Below, one piece after another: positions 1 to 24,200 of a stretch of 64,000 nucleotides of DNA. A program made the position numbers and the translations under genes. Origin of the DNA: Acridotheres tristis (taxonomy: Eukaryota > Chordata > Aves > Passeriformes > Sturnidae); the NCBI GenBank assembly GCA_037013685.1, contig CM072919.1:26646646-26710645 (forward strand), in the 5' to 3' direction. The stretch's first letter is position 1. Each line of letters begins with the position of its first letter. The notes under the pieces were generated by a model. The model searched no databases. It saw only the letters and a program-made list of their open reading frames with translations, and was not told where the DNA came from.

Positions 1-6637
<6,637 letters not shown>

Positions 6638-6770
6638 ACAAGAGAAGCTCTGTGGCAGCAGTGTGCCATTCAGATCACTCATGCTATCCAGTATGTGGTG
6701 GAGTTTGCAAAGCGCATAACAGGCTTCATGGAGCTCTGCCAGAATGACCAAATTCTCCTTCTTAAGTCAG
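6638..6770 (+). CDS. RORB: RORB exon, LBD helices 3-5 (nuclear receptor signature)
   Basis: 133-bp exon: 44 codons plus one base (G). It encodes TREALWQQC followed by [11 protein letters not shown] and [12 protein letters not shown]. The F..A..ITGF..L...DQI.LLK pattern is the nuclear receptor LBD signature spanning helices 3 to 5, which forms the lysine side of the coactivator groove. The acceptor is placed after ctggaag because this joins in frame to the preceding AAG; the donor is CAG|gtgggt. No stop or frameshift. Confidence 0.95.
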
Positions 6771-6981
6771 GTGGGTAAGCACCAGAGGCTTGAGACTGGT
6801 TTAGCACCTAGCACCCTAGAAATGTGCTTTTCTGTTATTTCCTGCAAATCATTTTAATTTTGAAGGAGCCCTAATTTCTGTCCATTGGATTAAGTACATT
6901 AACCTTGCTGTATTTTTCCACATTAATGATGTTACTGCCTTCTGATCCCCTTCTCTCTACAGTCAGTTGTGGTTATTAAGT

Positions 6982-7007
6982 ACACACACACACACACACA
7001 CACACAT
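6982..7007. repeat. (AC)n microsatellite
   Basis: About 13 uninterrupted AC units in a RORB intron; likely length-polymorphic. Confidence 0.95.
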
Positions 7008-7611
7008 AACCACTGCTCCAACCTGACATGTGGTGGAAAGAGCCTGCAAATTGAGCTGGTCGAATCAGTCATCTGCCACCCTGTAAAATCCCCTCTTGTC
7101 ATTAATGAAACGAAGGCAGGCTCACTGGGGCCTGCCTCTGTGGTCATCTTTAATCTTTTTAATGAGACTACAGAAACACTCTACAGCCAATGCACAGGAG
7201 GGAAAATTCCTGCTGGTGCCAGTTGGTTTCAGAGTAAATGAGAGCAGATTACAGCAGTGTGCTCCAGCCATGCTCTCTCTGCATGCCAGGTTTGCATGTG
7301 TGTGCATGAGGGAGAGGGAGAAATGGCTTTCCTTTCTCAACAAGGGACTCAGTAATTTCTGTCCTCCAAAAGACTCCTGACAAGATTTATCGTGACTATG
7401 CCCAGGAGGACAAAATGGCATGACTAAGTGAACCACAAGAACCACAACTGGTAATTAACTACATTTATCCTGTCGTATCAGTTTCTTGCTCTCTCCATGT
7501 GTAAAAAGTAGGATGCTGTGTGAATCAGCTTGTTAAAACTTAAGAAGTGCTTCTGTTTGAAGTGAGATCTCTTCACTTAGGCTGAAAGCCTGGGTGATTC
7601 GGCACACCATA

Positions 7612-7750
7612 CACAGAATTCACAGACTATTCTGAGTTGGAAGGGACCCACAGGGATCATTGAGTCAAGTTCTTCAGTGAATGGCCTGTACAGAGATCAA
7701 GCCCACAACCTGGCATTATTAGCACCATACTCCAACCAACTGAGCTAACC
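7612..7750 (-). mobile_element. tRNA-Ile-derived SINE with CR1 tail, copy 1 (TguSINE1-like)
   Basis: Read on the minus strand it opens with GGTTAGCTCAGTTGG, a good pol III A box, then GGTGCTAATAATGCC, which matches the anticodon arm of tRNA-Ile (AAT). A worn B box follows (GGGCTTGATCTC). The 3' half (7612-7680) ends in the CR1-type tail CCCTTCCAACTCAGAATAGT. A tRNA-Ile head on a CR1-like tail is the described structure of the passerine SINE TguSINE1. The family name is from memory, not from an alignment. Confidence 0.8.
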
Positions 7751-7764
7751 TCAGTGGCAAAACC

Positions 7765-7890
7765 AGAATCACAGACTATTCTAAGGTGGAAGGGATCCAA
7801 CAAGGATCATCGAGTCCACCTCTGAAGTGGCCCATAGGGGACTCAAACCTACAACTTTGGCATTACGGCACCTTGACTATCTTGGTGAGG
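7765..7890 (-). mobile_element. tRNA-Ile-derived SINE with CR1 tail, copy 2 (5' truncated)
   Basis: Same family and orientation as the neighbouring copy, 14 bp away. On the minus strand it keeps GGTGCCGTAATGCC from the tRNA-Ile anticodon arm, the B box GGTTTGAGTCCCC (better preserved than in copy 1) and the tail GATCCCTTCCACCTTAGAAT. The A box is missing or decayed. The left edge is sharp; the right edge is approximate. Confidence 0.75.
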
Positions 7891-8854
7891 GACTGGGCTC
7901 TGATGATGGGCACAGCTGCAAAGGGAAGTGAGACAGAGACACAGGGAACACACAGGCAACCTCCTAGAAAAAGGGAGTTATAGCATAAAAACTATTATTT
8001 TTAATCTCGTATTTATTTTGAAAATTCTGCAGGTAACAGTGCATCCCTAGGAATCTTCATTTGACTGGCAAAGCTAACCACACAACTGCACCTTCAGGAA
8101 AAGATTTATTACATGTTACTGTTGGAATACATTGTTAAGCTGTAGCATATAAAAATACGTTAGGTTTTATTTTCTCTTTTGCTATTAATACTGACCAGGA
8201 GTTAGAAAATGAGGGCTTTTCTTTCAAAAGCATGTCTGTGGAAGAATCCTCAGATTCAAGGTCATCTTACAGGAGATTTAGGAGATTTAGTTAAGGCATC
8301 TCAAAATCTGTCCTTCCACTTTTCTGACTACATGTTTATGCAGTTAGGAAATAACATGCAAAGATAAGAAGTGAAAAAGAAGTGTTTCTTTCTCTATTCA
8401 ACAACCAGTAAAAAGAAAAAGGAAAACAAACAAGAAGTATAATCTATTTTAGGGGTGCTCTTGGCAGCACTTCAACTTGTAAAAATGCTTTGTGTTGTTC
8501 TTCCTCTGCAGCCAAAATAAGCTGGGATTTTTATGTGCCTTGAACAAAGCTGCTTGTTGTTATTTAAAAAAAAAATTAATTATTAAAAAGGAGTTTCAAA
8601 AAATGCCTATTTTTCAGGATAAAGTATTTCAAACTGAAATTATTTGCTCAAGATCTAAATTCAGATTCAGCTCAGGCTGCTAATTTTCTGCAAAGAGTGA
8701 AAAAGTCCACCTATAGAAAAGGCGGTTAGACTGGACCAGAAATGACCCGTTTCTATACTCAAAGCAGACAGAAATATTTTTTCTCACATTCATAGATGTA
8801 TAATCCAGATATCTTCAGAGAGTGTCTGTCCCTTCTGATGTTTTTAAGGACTGA

Positions 8855-13297
<4,443 letters not shown>

Positions 13298-13808
13298 AGG
13301 GGATAATAGAATTTTCACGTAGTCATGGAATGCATCACTAGTAAGACAAAAAGAAATGTTTTCATGAAGAAATTATTAAAAATGTCACTACTGCAACACT
13401 AGGAATGTCCTGCACTTAATAGAATTATTTTTCACCGCTACAGTTTGAAGAATGTAAATATGCAACTCTGAGTGGGGATGTCGTTTTTCTCTTTTGTTTA
13501 CTTTTTTTTTGTTTGTTTTTGAACTGACAATGAATATACAAATATAGGACACTGGGTGTTACCTTTTCTTTTAATTTCCTTTTATTGGGGGATGTTTTGG
13601 GAGACAACTGTTCCTAGAATTTTATTGTAGATAATGATAATAGAGCAGTACTTTGCAGTATTACACTTGCTGTTTATTGTTCAAATATAATTTAAGAAAA
13701 TTCCACTTATTAGACTGCCTAGTTCTATGTTTTTAGATAGTTTAATGCATGTGGAAATTTGTAGCTGTCTTGGAAATTATGGTGCATATATGGAAGACAC
13801 ACACACTC

Positions 13809-13874
13809 ACATATATATGTACATATATGTATATATGTATGTATATATGTATGTATGCATTATATGCATACATG
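13809..13874. repeat. (TA/TATG)n simple repeat with terminal hairpin
   Basis: Alternating TATA/TATG units. Positions 13851-13873 form a perfect 10-bp stem (atgtatgcat / atgcatacat) with a TAT loop. It lies about 510 bp into the probable RORB 3' UTR. Confidence 0.85.
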
Positions 13875-14514
13875 CTGTAACTTAAGATGACATGGCTACA
13901 TTTAAAGGATGTTCAACCCAGCTGTCATATATTTCTTACTTAAATTTGCTTTGCCAGAGTTAAATTGTCAGCTGCCAATGTGTAATGACAGGATCACTTC
14001 TGAGATATGTGTAATGTAGTGCATGTGTGCTGTGTGTAAATCAAACATCAGGAATGTATCAATGGTGCAAAAGCCTTGTCTGGATGGTTTTAGTGAAAAG
14101 AGAAATAGGATTGGGGTTTGTTTTTTATTTTCTCACTGTTACAGGGATAGAACATATAAAAGTAAACATAGTAGGACCTGATCTCAGTAAAGTATCTGAA
14201 ACATGGAGTAAAAATGTAGACAATCTCATATGTACATTTTTCTGATTTCACACATGATTTTGTTTTATATATACTTCTTTGAAAAGTAACTTCAAATCTT
14301 GGTTTGTTTTTTGCTGAACTCATTAGAAAGATAGGTAACAAGCTCAGTGAAAACCATAGCAAGTGTAAAATGTATCTCTGAAGAGGAAGGAAAGGAGGGA
14401 AGGAAGAGGAAAGTCAAAAGTGAGTGAAGTCCATGGTTACAAAGGACAGTATAATTGTCATCATCTAGATGGGCTTGATGGTTTCCATTACACTCATACA
14501 TCTGTGTGTGTTTT

Positions 14515-14582
14515 AAACACATGCATATATGTATGTATATATCTGTATATATAACTGTGTATATATATATATGCATATATAG
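14515..14582. repeat. (TA/TATG)n simple repeat
   Basis: Second TA/TATG-rich stretch in the probable RORB 3' UTR, similar in make-up to the one 700 bp upstream. Confidence 0.85.
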
Positions 14583-17500
14583 GATTTATTTTGGATGCAT
14601 TTCAGGAGTGGAGCAAAGGATTGGAGCTTTCTTTTTATCTATCTCTGAATTGACTATATGTGCATTTGCTTGCAAAACCAAAGGCAAACACAGAGGGGAG
14701 TGGAAGGCTGCCGTGGACTTAATCTTGTGGATTAATTAAGTTTAATCAGCAGTCATTATTAATGTATCTGCATTCTCCCAGTAGTACTAAACACAGATAT
14801 TTTAGCTATGAAAGAGGGATTCAGTTTCTGCTACATCTCTCTTTACACCCACTTTTACTCATTGTGAACTTTTTCAGAGACGTCTCCTCCTGGGATGCTA
14901 GCAGAGGGCATAGAGCAGAAATAAGAAGCAGACAGGGGAGAAGAAAGGAAGTGAAGGCAGGATCACAAGCAGATGCATTTATTTCAAACCACGCAGAAGC
15001 CAGTGCAATCTGAGGCAAGGCAGGGGAAAGCACAAAGGACCTGCTCATTGTCCAGGCTCTTGGAGGGGCAGTGTCACAGGGAGCCCACAGGGCCCTAGGG
15101 TGGGTGAAGAAAATCGGTCTGTTTTGGTGATAACTTAATGCCTTGTGCAGTTCTGGTCTCAAGCTTCTCTTTTCTGCATGAGCAGATAATTCACAGGCTA
15201 TTTCAAGTACTTTGTGGAGCTCTCCCTTGCCTTCCATCAGTCAGTTTGCAAGTTTGCATATGTATTTTGTGGCAGAATCGAGTCTAGAGAATATCACAAT
15301 TTCTTTGTTATGTTTTAGCAATGCAAGAACAGGTACAAAAGTAGTTACAAGCTCTCAGCTAATAAATGTTTCTGTGCAGGTCCATTACAACTTAGAAAAA
15401 AGGAAAAAATTCCTCCAGCAAATTTAGTTGTGAGAATTTTGTTGCAAATGTGCCATACTCTTCAAAATTGCTTAATCCTATAGAACAGCAGTTATTAAAG
15501 TTACCTTTTTTTACTCCAAATTCAGAGGACATTTCTCTGGTGATTACCTTAAAATGTCTTTAGTTAACATAATAAAGCATTGGTCTTGATGCTTCTTTAT
15601 ACTGTAAGACTGACATTCCTTTATAAGGTGATTTACCTATTTGCAGCCCTTCTTGATCCCAAATTTCAAGTATGTGTATATCAAAACTCAATGTCTACAT
15701 ACTATTTTTGTAGATTTCTCATGGAAAAATTGAGTCGTACTGAACTCCAGAAGTGCTCAGTTTTAATTGCAGGGGATTCATGTTTTCCTTGATTTCCCAA
15801 CACAACAACACACAGATACTGATTGAAATATTTTATATATTCCTTTTCAGTATATCAAAAGTCTATATTTAGCCAACCCATAGAAATATAGAATAAGTAA
15901 TAAATACTACTGTTCATAGTGCTGCATAATAATAAGGTTTGTCCTCAAGTACTCCTTCACAATTGTGTGTTACATCTTGAAAATGTTGTTTTCTTCTCAA
16001 ATAAACTAATTGCTCCTTGAGATTTTTTAATTGCTTCCCAGGCAAGATAACTAAATGGAGGTCACCAGTAAAAGTGACACTAATCGTTATCTGCAGGGCC
16101 TTTAATCCTTAAAGAACTATTCTTATATCACTACAATGCCATGACCTTTCCAATCAATAATGATTATGATCACATTTTATAGATGTGGAAATGAAAGAAA
16201 AAAGGTTAAGTGGCTTGTCAGAGATCACAAAGGTAGAAATATCCAGTTTAGAAATAAAAGTGGGTTCTTGGCTTTTGTCCTGAAACTTCTAATACTCTGG
16301 CATACGAGATCTTCATTGTCATTGATAGGCAACAACCTCTACCAAGAATTTCGTATATTGCCAAACAAATTTTTGTTATTATTAGTACAGGATTTGAGCA
16401 AATAGCATTGTTGTTTATTTGGAAAATTAAAATTTATTTTCAAGCATTATTTGTTTATGGAACTGTGCTGTGGTAACTGCAGTTAGATTTTACTTAATTT
16501 TCTGTCATTTGTGCTTGGCCACATAGGTATAGTACCTCTTTTACCCTTCACTGACTGTGTGGAACAACACATAATGATCACAGCCACAGGCTGGATTTTT
16601 GTGATTGGTTTTACCAGCAGAGTCGGAAAACTTACTCAAAAGTTCAAACTCTTGATATTGGACTTCACATATTCAAGTTATCCATGGACTTTTAAGGATG
16701 GAATAGCATGAATTTTATTAAATAAATTAATAATTCACAATATTAGTTCTTCATTTTAGTTTGTTCTGGCTTTCAGTAGTCCACAGTAGAACCTGAAGTT
16801 TTTCAAGTAAGTGTCTAAAACTAAAATTTGTCACATCTTCTTTCTGTAGTAACTGGATGTGTTTGTTGATATTTTTAGTGACAAGGTTTTCAAATGACAC
16901 ATTTTTTAATGATTGATTAACCTGGGACCTGTAACAAAAGGATATTTAAAGCATATATTTAAAACACGTATTGAATCTACTACTTCTAGCATTGCTCTCA
17001 AGTAATTCAAACATATTATGCTAAATTACTCTTGGCATTGAGGAAGCAGATGTACAGTGTTCATTATACTCCCACAAAGACTTTATTTTGCTGTAAATAT
17101 GACTCTTGCCTGCTATTTTTATAAAGAATTAATTCCAAGATTCATATTTCCTTCTAATGGAAATTTATAGAAGAGAAACATGGTAGTAGAAGGCACCTGA
17201 GTTGAGAAAATTTGTTTCCAAAAGCAACATATGGTTTTTGATTGGCTTGTGATAGATAGCATTAAGGAATTGATTCTGCAAGTTGTCAGATGTTTAGCTC
17301 TAACTAGAGTCACTAAAAATTGAGGCATTTCAGCAAAGAAGTTGCTCAACCCATCACAAGGTTGGAGGCCCTTGGCGTTAAGAGGTCCCTCTTGAGCTTT
17401 GTTGAGCAGAAGGTAGATGTTACTCTCATAAACGTTTTGACTTCATGCTCCACGCTGTTCACTTCAGCATAGTTTCACGGGGGTCAGTTTATCCTCCTGT

Positions 17501-20448
17501 TGCACCTTGGGCACCAATGCTTTTTCCATACCAGTGTCAGATTATGGTGCTGAGGTGCAGCAGCCACCAGAGCTATCCATGAAGATGAGCTCTGTTATGC
17601 CATTTTCTTTGTTCAGTTTCATAGTGGCAGTTTGCACGGGGGTGTGTTTCCCTTTGGGACAGTTTCCAAGATTTCTGATGTAGCAGCTTCTACACATAGG
17701 AGGTGAAGTATGCTAGCCTCTTGGCCTCCCAGCACCAGACTGTACGAGCTTCTCTGAGATTACAGAAGTCTCACAAATTGGTCAGGCAGCTTAGTTAGAG
17801 ATGTGCAGCTGATGGCTCCTTTCCCTGTTGACTTTTCCACCCCTCTGAATCTGTGCTTCAAATGTCATTTGAAAGATGTTCAGGCTCCCCTAGTCCTCCT
17901 CCCCCCTGACTCTGCATTGATTGTGCTGTTTCCAGATGAGCTAACGTCCAGCCTGGAAGATGGTTCCTATTTTCAGTTATTGTTTTTGGACATCCCAGGA
18001 ATATAGCACATAAGATCAAACTGAAACGTGGAAGTTTTTATTTTGTCCAATGTCTAAGGATGTATGAAATGGAACCCTGGGACTGAACAGCTTGCTTTTC
18101 CCTGGCTATAAAATAGTAGTGTACAGCTACCAGCCTGTCCCAGCACCTTCTGCCTCCACTCCAGAAAATAAATCCTATCTCTGACATCCATTAGGAACAG
18201 TGTGCTGGAGGCCCTGTCCTCTTCTTTACTCATTAAATTTCACTCTTCGTAAATGACAATCACTGCTTGATGCAAACATTGCACTCTATGCCACTCAGGG
18301 ATGTTTCATTACTAAAAATAACACTATAAATATAACAGTGATAATTCAGAAGAGAATGTTAGAGGCTTTGAAGGGCGTGGGTTGAGCTGCCCAGGTGAAC
18401 ATGACCCAGACAAGGCTTTCAAGCCTATGATTAAAAGTAACATTGGTATAAACTGAATTCACTGTCAGCATTTCCTCAGCTTGATCTGTCAGAACTTTGC
18501 CTTTTGTTTCATAGTCAGCAGAGTCCTACTGACCCATCAGCTCATGATGTTAAGGTCCTTTTGGGAACAAAATGCAAGCAGACTTTGTATGAATTACTGA
18601 ATTTAGACAACTGGCAAAGCCTCAAAGTACTCAGTTTATATACCATTAATGTGAGCTCTTATTCAGACTTGTTGCAGGCATGTAAGAGGAAAGGTTAAGA
18701 CATGGAATAAGCGATAGTATATCAGCAATGACAAGAGCACTGAGCTAGGACATGGAGAAGTGACTTTGAAGAACAAGTAGACATGAGCAAGTGGCTAACA
18801 GCTACCATTTTCTCTCAGGGATACACAAAATCATAGCTAGCCCACGACTCTGTAGCAGTACTTCTCCATGGGTATAATTAATCCCTTTCTCACATCTAAG
18901 TACCCACTGAAAAGTAACCACTTCCTAGAGTTTTGAAGTGTGCTTATGCCTAGCTTTACACTACAGATTTTCTGTCATTGCAAGACCACACACAGAAGGA
19001 TAAATTGTGGTGGATTGTATTGCCAGTCATTAAGTTAATTCCATGTCTTCAACCAAGAGGTTTTCCTCAGCTCTGAATATGGTCATTGCTCTTGTTATCA
19101 CAATGAGTATATGTGGTTTTTGACTCCCTCCATCCTCTGAAATCCCTCCAACTAGAAGACTAATGGACAACTTCAGGAGGTGGAGAGGCCAGCAGCCGTA
19201 TGTATCAGGATTTTCATCATCATATTCCTTGCCAACCATCCCATTGCAATTTTTATTTTAATCCTTCAGATGGCTAGGAGCCATGTCCAAGTAACTGAAA
19301 TTCTTGTTAGCATGATAACTTCCCGTTGAAAAGTTCAGTCTCATGGTCAGAGAACCTTGCCTCTCTTTCCTTTTCTGTTTACTCCTCGCTCCTAGTGAAT
19401 GGGGCTGGGAGTGATAAATGACTCATCTTTGTTCTTTCTCAAAGTTGATCTGTACTTGCAGCCTGCAAGGGAGGCTCCACCCAGATGGTAGGAAGCAAGC
19501 TCCTTCCTCCTCTTCCTTCATGCTCTCGCTTAGCTGTGTTGTCCCTGCATGCATTATCCCTGCATGTGTTGTCCCTGCATGGCTGTATGACAATGAGCCC
19601 AACATCCCACTAAGTTATCACCCCAGAAGTTGTTTGCAGCTCTAAAAGCCACTATGTATGCAGTCTGAGGACAAGAGTCATTGTGAAAATAAGAGACCGA
19701 AAACGTCCACAGTGGTAGCTCACAGATCAGTAAGTCTCCTAAAAAGGCAGGCTGGATATCCAGTGGCAGCTGTGTCCTCCAAATGACCCTTGCATTGCAT
19801 TTCTGTTGAGAGGATGAGGCACTGAACTCTGGGAAAGGAGTATTTCCTGAATGTTACTGCAGGCAGCGAGGGTAATACTGCTCACAGTGAGTTCAGTAAC
19901 ATGATGTACTACATTTGCAAAATTTTCATCATCCTCACGATTCAAGCACAGCACATAGGGAAAGTGAAAGAAAACAGCATTGGATATATAGCAGCAATAA
20001 GTAAATTGTAAGTGTTTCTTTGTAACTGTACTTGCAGAAATTGTTTGCTTTGCACGTGGGCTTTTGTACAATAACATAAAGAAAAAATTCAACTAATGTA
20101 GATATCACAGTGATTTTGCATATTTTTTTGATTTGTTGGATATAGCTGCTAATTTATGAATTAAGATACTGCTGTTGAGAAAATTTTTTGTGCTTCAAGA
20201 AAATGCTGAGGTCCTTGTTTATGACTATATATTGACAGCAGTAAAGTATGTTCAATATAAGACTCTGTCTGGAGAGAATTTTTAAAAATGGCTCCTAGTT
20301 TTCAATATTAGGAAAACATTGGCCCCTTAATTTGGGCAACAGGAATGCAGATGCATTGAAACACAAGCAGAAGCAGATGGGTAACCACCAAGAACAGGAA
20401 AGAACAGGCTTTACCTTGACAACTGCTTAGGATAAAACCAGCTTATTT

Positions 20449-20477
20449 AAAAAAAAAAAAAAAACTTAAAAAAAAAA
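20449..20477. repeat. A-rich tract
   Basis: Near-continuous poly-A interrupted by CTT. No target-site duplication or retroposon body is recognisable next to it, so it is listed only as a simple repeat. Confidence 0.85.
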
Positions 20478-22897
20478 GCACTTATACTTGTCTTGATTAG
20501 ACACACAGCTTAATAAGTCAAAGTAACTACATTAGGCTGTTGACTTTGGGGATTCAGATTCAGATGCACTACATTTGTGGGTTTTTTTAATGTGTCACTT
20601 CAATGTCAGAATCAGGCAAAAAAGGTGTTTTGTTGTTAGTAAAAAAAGCTAATAATCATTTAACCCTACGGAGTGTGGGCCACACATTCTCGTGCAGTAT
20701 ATGGGGATTTATTTGTGCACTTATTTTTAAGAAGCCACTGAGTAGCATAGCCAGTGAACTAGCCATGATAGTCTTTGCCTCTTGTGTGACTGCCATGTGA
20801 CCTCTAGTACGCTTTGGGGAGCGGCTCTGTGATTGTACTTGTGGCAACAAATGAAGCACAACTGAACTCTAAGCTGTTATCAACACTCAGCTAAATCGAA
20901 TACATTGGGTATTTTGAGATTTATTCTAATCGCTATGAGATAATTCCCATGTTAAACTAATTACTTAATTTGTAATGAATGGACGATACAAAGAATATAG
21001 GAATCATAATAGCAACAAAATCCCTTATTTTACAGCTGCACTCTCTGCCTCATTTGATTAACACTAAAGAAGTTACTTAAAAATTAAACAAACAAAACAA
21101 GAAGAAAGAAACCTGAGTATGTATTGTAGAAATGTAGAAGACAAATAAAATATTTTTTCATATGTAATTACTTTTAATATATGCTTGTGGAAGGTCCAAT
21201 ACTATGTATGCTGTCTCTGTAATTTTTGCTGTAAATAACTTGGGACAGTGAATACACTGATTTTTTCTATGTCTCTGTTTAAACATAAGACTTTGTAATT
21301 GTTTGGTTTTTTTTAAAAAAGGAAAAACATCAAAGAGTAAATTATGTACTTGCTTCCTGTAAGTGTAATGTACTCTTCAGTTTTTATGGAAACTGATTGT
21401 AACAGATAAAGCCTTTTGACCAGCCGTTGATATTTAGTGTATGCTTCTGTTCATAATTGGGAAAAAAATGTGGGATTATCAGCGAAATGTGATCCCAGCA
21501 AGTCTGTACAATGAGTACTGTAATAGTTCCTGTGGACTGCATTTGACTGATTTGAAGAAAAGTTGTTCAAGCAAATGATGCTTCCTTATAGCATATGGCT
21601 TTTATGAAATCTTTCTGACATGACTTATATTAATAGAAACATTTCTCTCTTTCCAATGAGCAAAATATTTTTGTATGCCTTTAATTTCTTATTCAAATTT
21701 GAGGTCGGGTCACTCATTAGTTGTAATCTGAAGCCATAACTGATCTTCACCAAATGCACATTTTAAAGATCATAATGGAAAAAAGAAACTATATCCAGTC
21801 TATCAACAGCTGTAATGTAATACAGGCAGGAGCATAAATAATGAGCAAAGTATTTAGATGCTTTTCTGGCATCCAAATGTGATTTTAATGGCTAGTATTT
21901 TGTGATTACCAATTTATAAAAAAATAAAAACATAAGTAAGATAGATATTTAGATTTAAATGAAGCTTTCTAATATTTTTGAAATATCCCTGAAAATGCTT
22001 TTAGGATTATGAGAAGAAATGATTTTTCATATACTTCCCACTTTCAAATATCTAATGTTTTTATCCTATTTCCAGTTCATTTTGTTAGAGTGAAATGAGA
22101 TGTAAAGACCCAGGATCCAAGCCCTGAGCTATTTGGTGCTTGGCTGTAGTTACATTGTTGTAAATTAATTTAATTAGAATTTTAGGAGTGTGTTGTTTTT
22201 TATTTAGTAAGCATGTTTACCACTGTTGGTAACACACAAGAGTTGCATTGCCTGTCAAGAAGTATGATAATAAACAATCTAATAAAATAATGAGTAACAC
22301 TCAAAATTAATCACTCTCAAAAGACAAATAAAAGTTCCTTTCTAAAATCACATGCCTCATAGAGTCAACAGTGATTTTTTTTTTTAATAAGCTTAGTTCT
22401 GTAATAACTGTGATGTATCTTAACTGGCTTGTAGACACAAAGAGCAGAACCGCAGATGAGTCATGATAGACTGGGTGAAAATCTAGCTCCATTGAAACCA
22501 GCAGCAAACTCTTCGCTGATTTCAACAGTGCCAGGAGTTCATCGAGAATTTTTACAATTCTCTTCTGATCTTTCTCCCTCGTTTAATATAATTGACCTAA
22601 TTTATGTGTATGTGAGTAAAAAGACAGCCTGATTCATTTAGAAAGTTACCATTGAGGGTTTTGAGGATTTTTTTATCATGAATCTTGTAGGACCAGCATC
22701 CTTGTCAAATGAAAAGATTCTATATTACTTTAGAATGTATTAGATCTTTGTCTTATTTTATGACCTGTAAATTATTAGTTAAACACTGTTAGCATTTCAT
22801 AATAATGCATCCATGATTTTTGAATGTTTTCTGTAAATGACAATCAATGTTGGAGTTCATTTCTTTAATGCAAAAATTAAAAAAAAATATATAAGAA

Positions 22898-22903
22898 AAT
22901 AAA
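22898..22903 (+). terminator. RORB: Candidate distal poly(A) signal of RORB
   Basis: AATAAA followed within 30 nt by a GU/U-rich element. Chosen as most likely distal end because intergenic repeats begin soon after. Not proven. Confidence 0.4.
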
Positions 22904-22925
22904 TTCTGTTGTAGGTTTTGGTTCG

Positions 22926-23639
22926 GGCTTTTCTTTTTCCTGTCCCTTTAAATTACCTGTATTTGTCAGGAAAAAGCACAGTGTATGCATTTTCAAACGA
23001 GAAAATATTCCTTATCATCATGTTTCCCTACCCACAGCAGGGGAGTTTTAACTAGATCAACTTTGAGATCTCCTTCCAGCCATAACCATTCTAAAGTTCT
23101 ATGATCAGCTGCCTGTACTTAATTTCAGGGGATTTTGTAACCAGTAGAATTAAGTATGCAGCATAATGCAACATCAGCTGATAAGAACAGTGGCTTTGTT
23201 TTACATTTTTAGTTACAGCTGTGAGTTTGAATATGGACATTGCTATACTTACTAATTTATTTCTATGTTTATTTGGAGGAAAGCTTCAGCTAGTACAAAA
23301 GCAAAACAACATAGAAACAATTGTGTGACGGAAAACTGCACAGTAGTGTAACAGAAGGTTACTTTATTTAAAAGAAGCTACTTTATTTAAAATGGTAAAT
23401 ATGTCAAATATTTTTTAAGTCTGCGTATGTTTAGCTGACAAGGCTGTAAGCAGTACCTTTTAATTATACTAACTTTAAGTTTTTAGGACCCTAAATTTAA
23501 ATCAGAAGTAAATTTAAAAACAACAATATCAAAACATCAAACTGTTAGGCACATGTTTATTAGACTACTGATCTCAGCAGGCTTGATGCAGTGCTTACAC
23601 CTAAAGCCAACAATGTTTAAATGTTATTCACATCTGTGG
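22926..23639. other. Intergenic sequence after RORB
   Basis: AT-rich, no gene seen. Contains the CR1 tail at 23033-23106. Confidence 0.6.
23033..23106 (+). mobile_element. CR1 LINE 3'-end fragment
   Basis: Reads cagcaggggagttttaacta, then agatctccttccagccataa and cattctaaagttctatgat. This is the order of the avian CR1 3' end (GGGGGTTGGAACTAGATGATC...CCTTCCAACCCAAACCATTCTATGAT), diverged. Only the last about 75 bp are present, typical of 5'-truncated CR1. Confidence 0.8.
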
Positions 23640-24200
23640 GAAAATGACTGAGACTATAAACATAACAGTACAGAAATTATGGGGGGAAATACAGTTGCTC
23701 CTCCCAGGTGGAATGCAGTCAGCACACTCGACCTCCCAGACACAACACAATCTTTGGGGTCTAAATGGAGAGTGGAGTGGACACAGCACAGCCAGGCTCT
23801 GTCAGAACCTAGAGAAGAGGGAACTCAGTGTCCCGTGCAGCTGACAGCCCTGCCAGCAGCCTAAAGCAGAGAGAGGTGAAGGGAGATTCCTGCTCTGGAA
23901 TCAGCAGCTGTGGGGAAAATCACTGCCACAGGTCCCCATCCCAAGGTTATCTCAGTACTGTCCTGAGATCTCTGCCCCCAGGGTACCACCACCCCTCACT
24001 GGGTAAGATGTTTGACAGCCAGCAATGGGCAGAGATGTGGAGATGCAGGGAGGGGCCCCTGAACCCCCTCTGACCCACTGAACTGCCCGTGAGGGGCCCC
24101 ACAACAGGATGTGACAGACTGGTCAGGCACAAGGGCCCAGGCTCTCCTGGGGCACTGACAGACAATCACATATTGGGGTTGAGTAAATCTCCCCTTTCTC
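23640..24200. other. GC-rich block of unknown origin
   Basis: About 560 bp with clearly higher GC content than the AT-rich flanks on both sides, and with several short overlapping open frames on both strands, none recognisable. The abrupt composition change suggests an insertion (an LTR or other repeat) or a former CpG-richer regulatory element. No retroviral motif or terminal repeat was found. Read as non-coding. Confidence 0.5.

Larger units (their letters stand above)
13298..22925 (+). other. RORB: Probable RORB 3' UTR (end not proven)
   Basis: AT-rich non-coding sequence after the RORB stop. AATAAA hexamers occur at 15571, 16000, 16721, 18167, 21144 and 22898. The one at 22898 is followed by a GU/U-rich stretch (ttctgttgtaggttttgg), the usual layout of a poly(A) site, and the sequence becomes repeat-bearing just after. 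Mammalian RORB is known for a very long 3' UTR, so a distal end near 22.9 kb is plausible. Proximal sites may also be used. Contains simple repeats and a hairpin, listed separately. Confidence 0.45.

Noticed and set aside
7612..7890. A functional tRNA-Ile gene
   Set aside because: Only the head of the tRNA is recognisable, the B box of copy 1 is mutated, no 3' half or acceptor stem pairs, and CR1-like tail sequence follows; it is a SINE.
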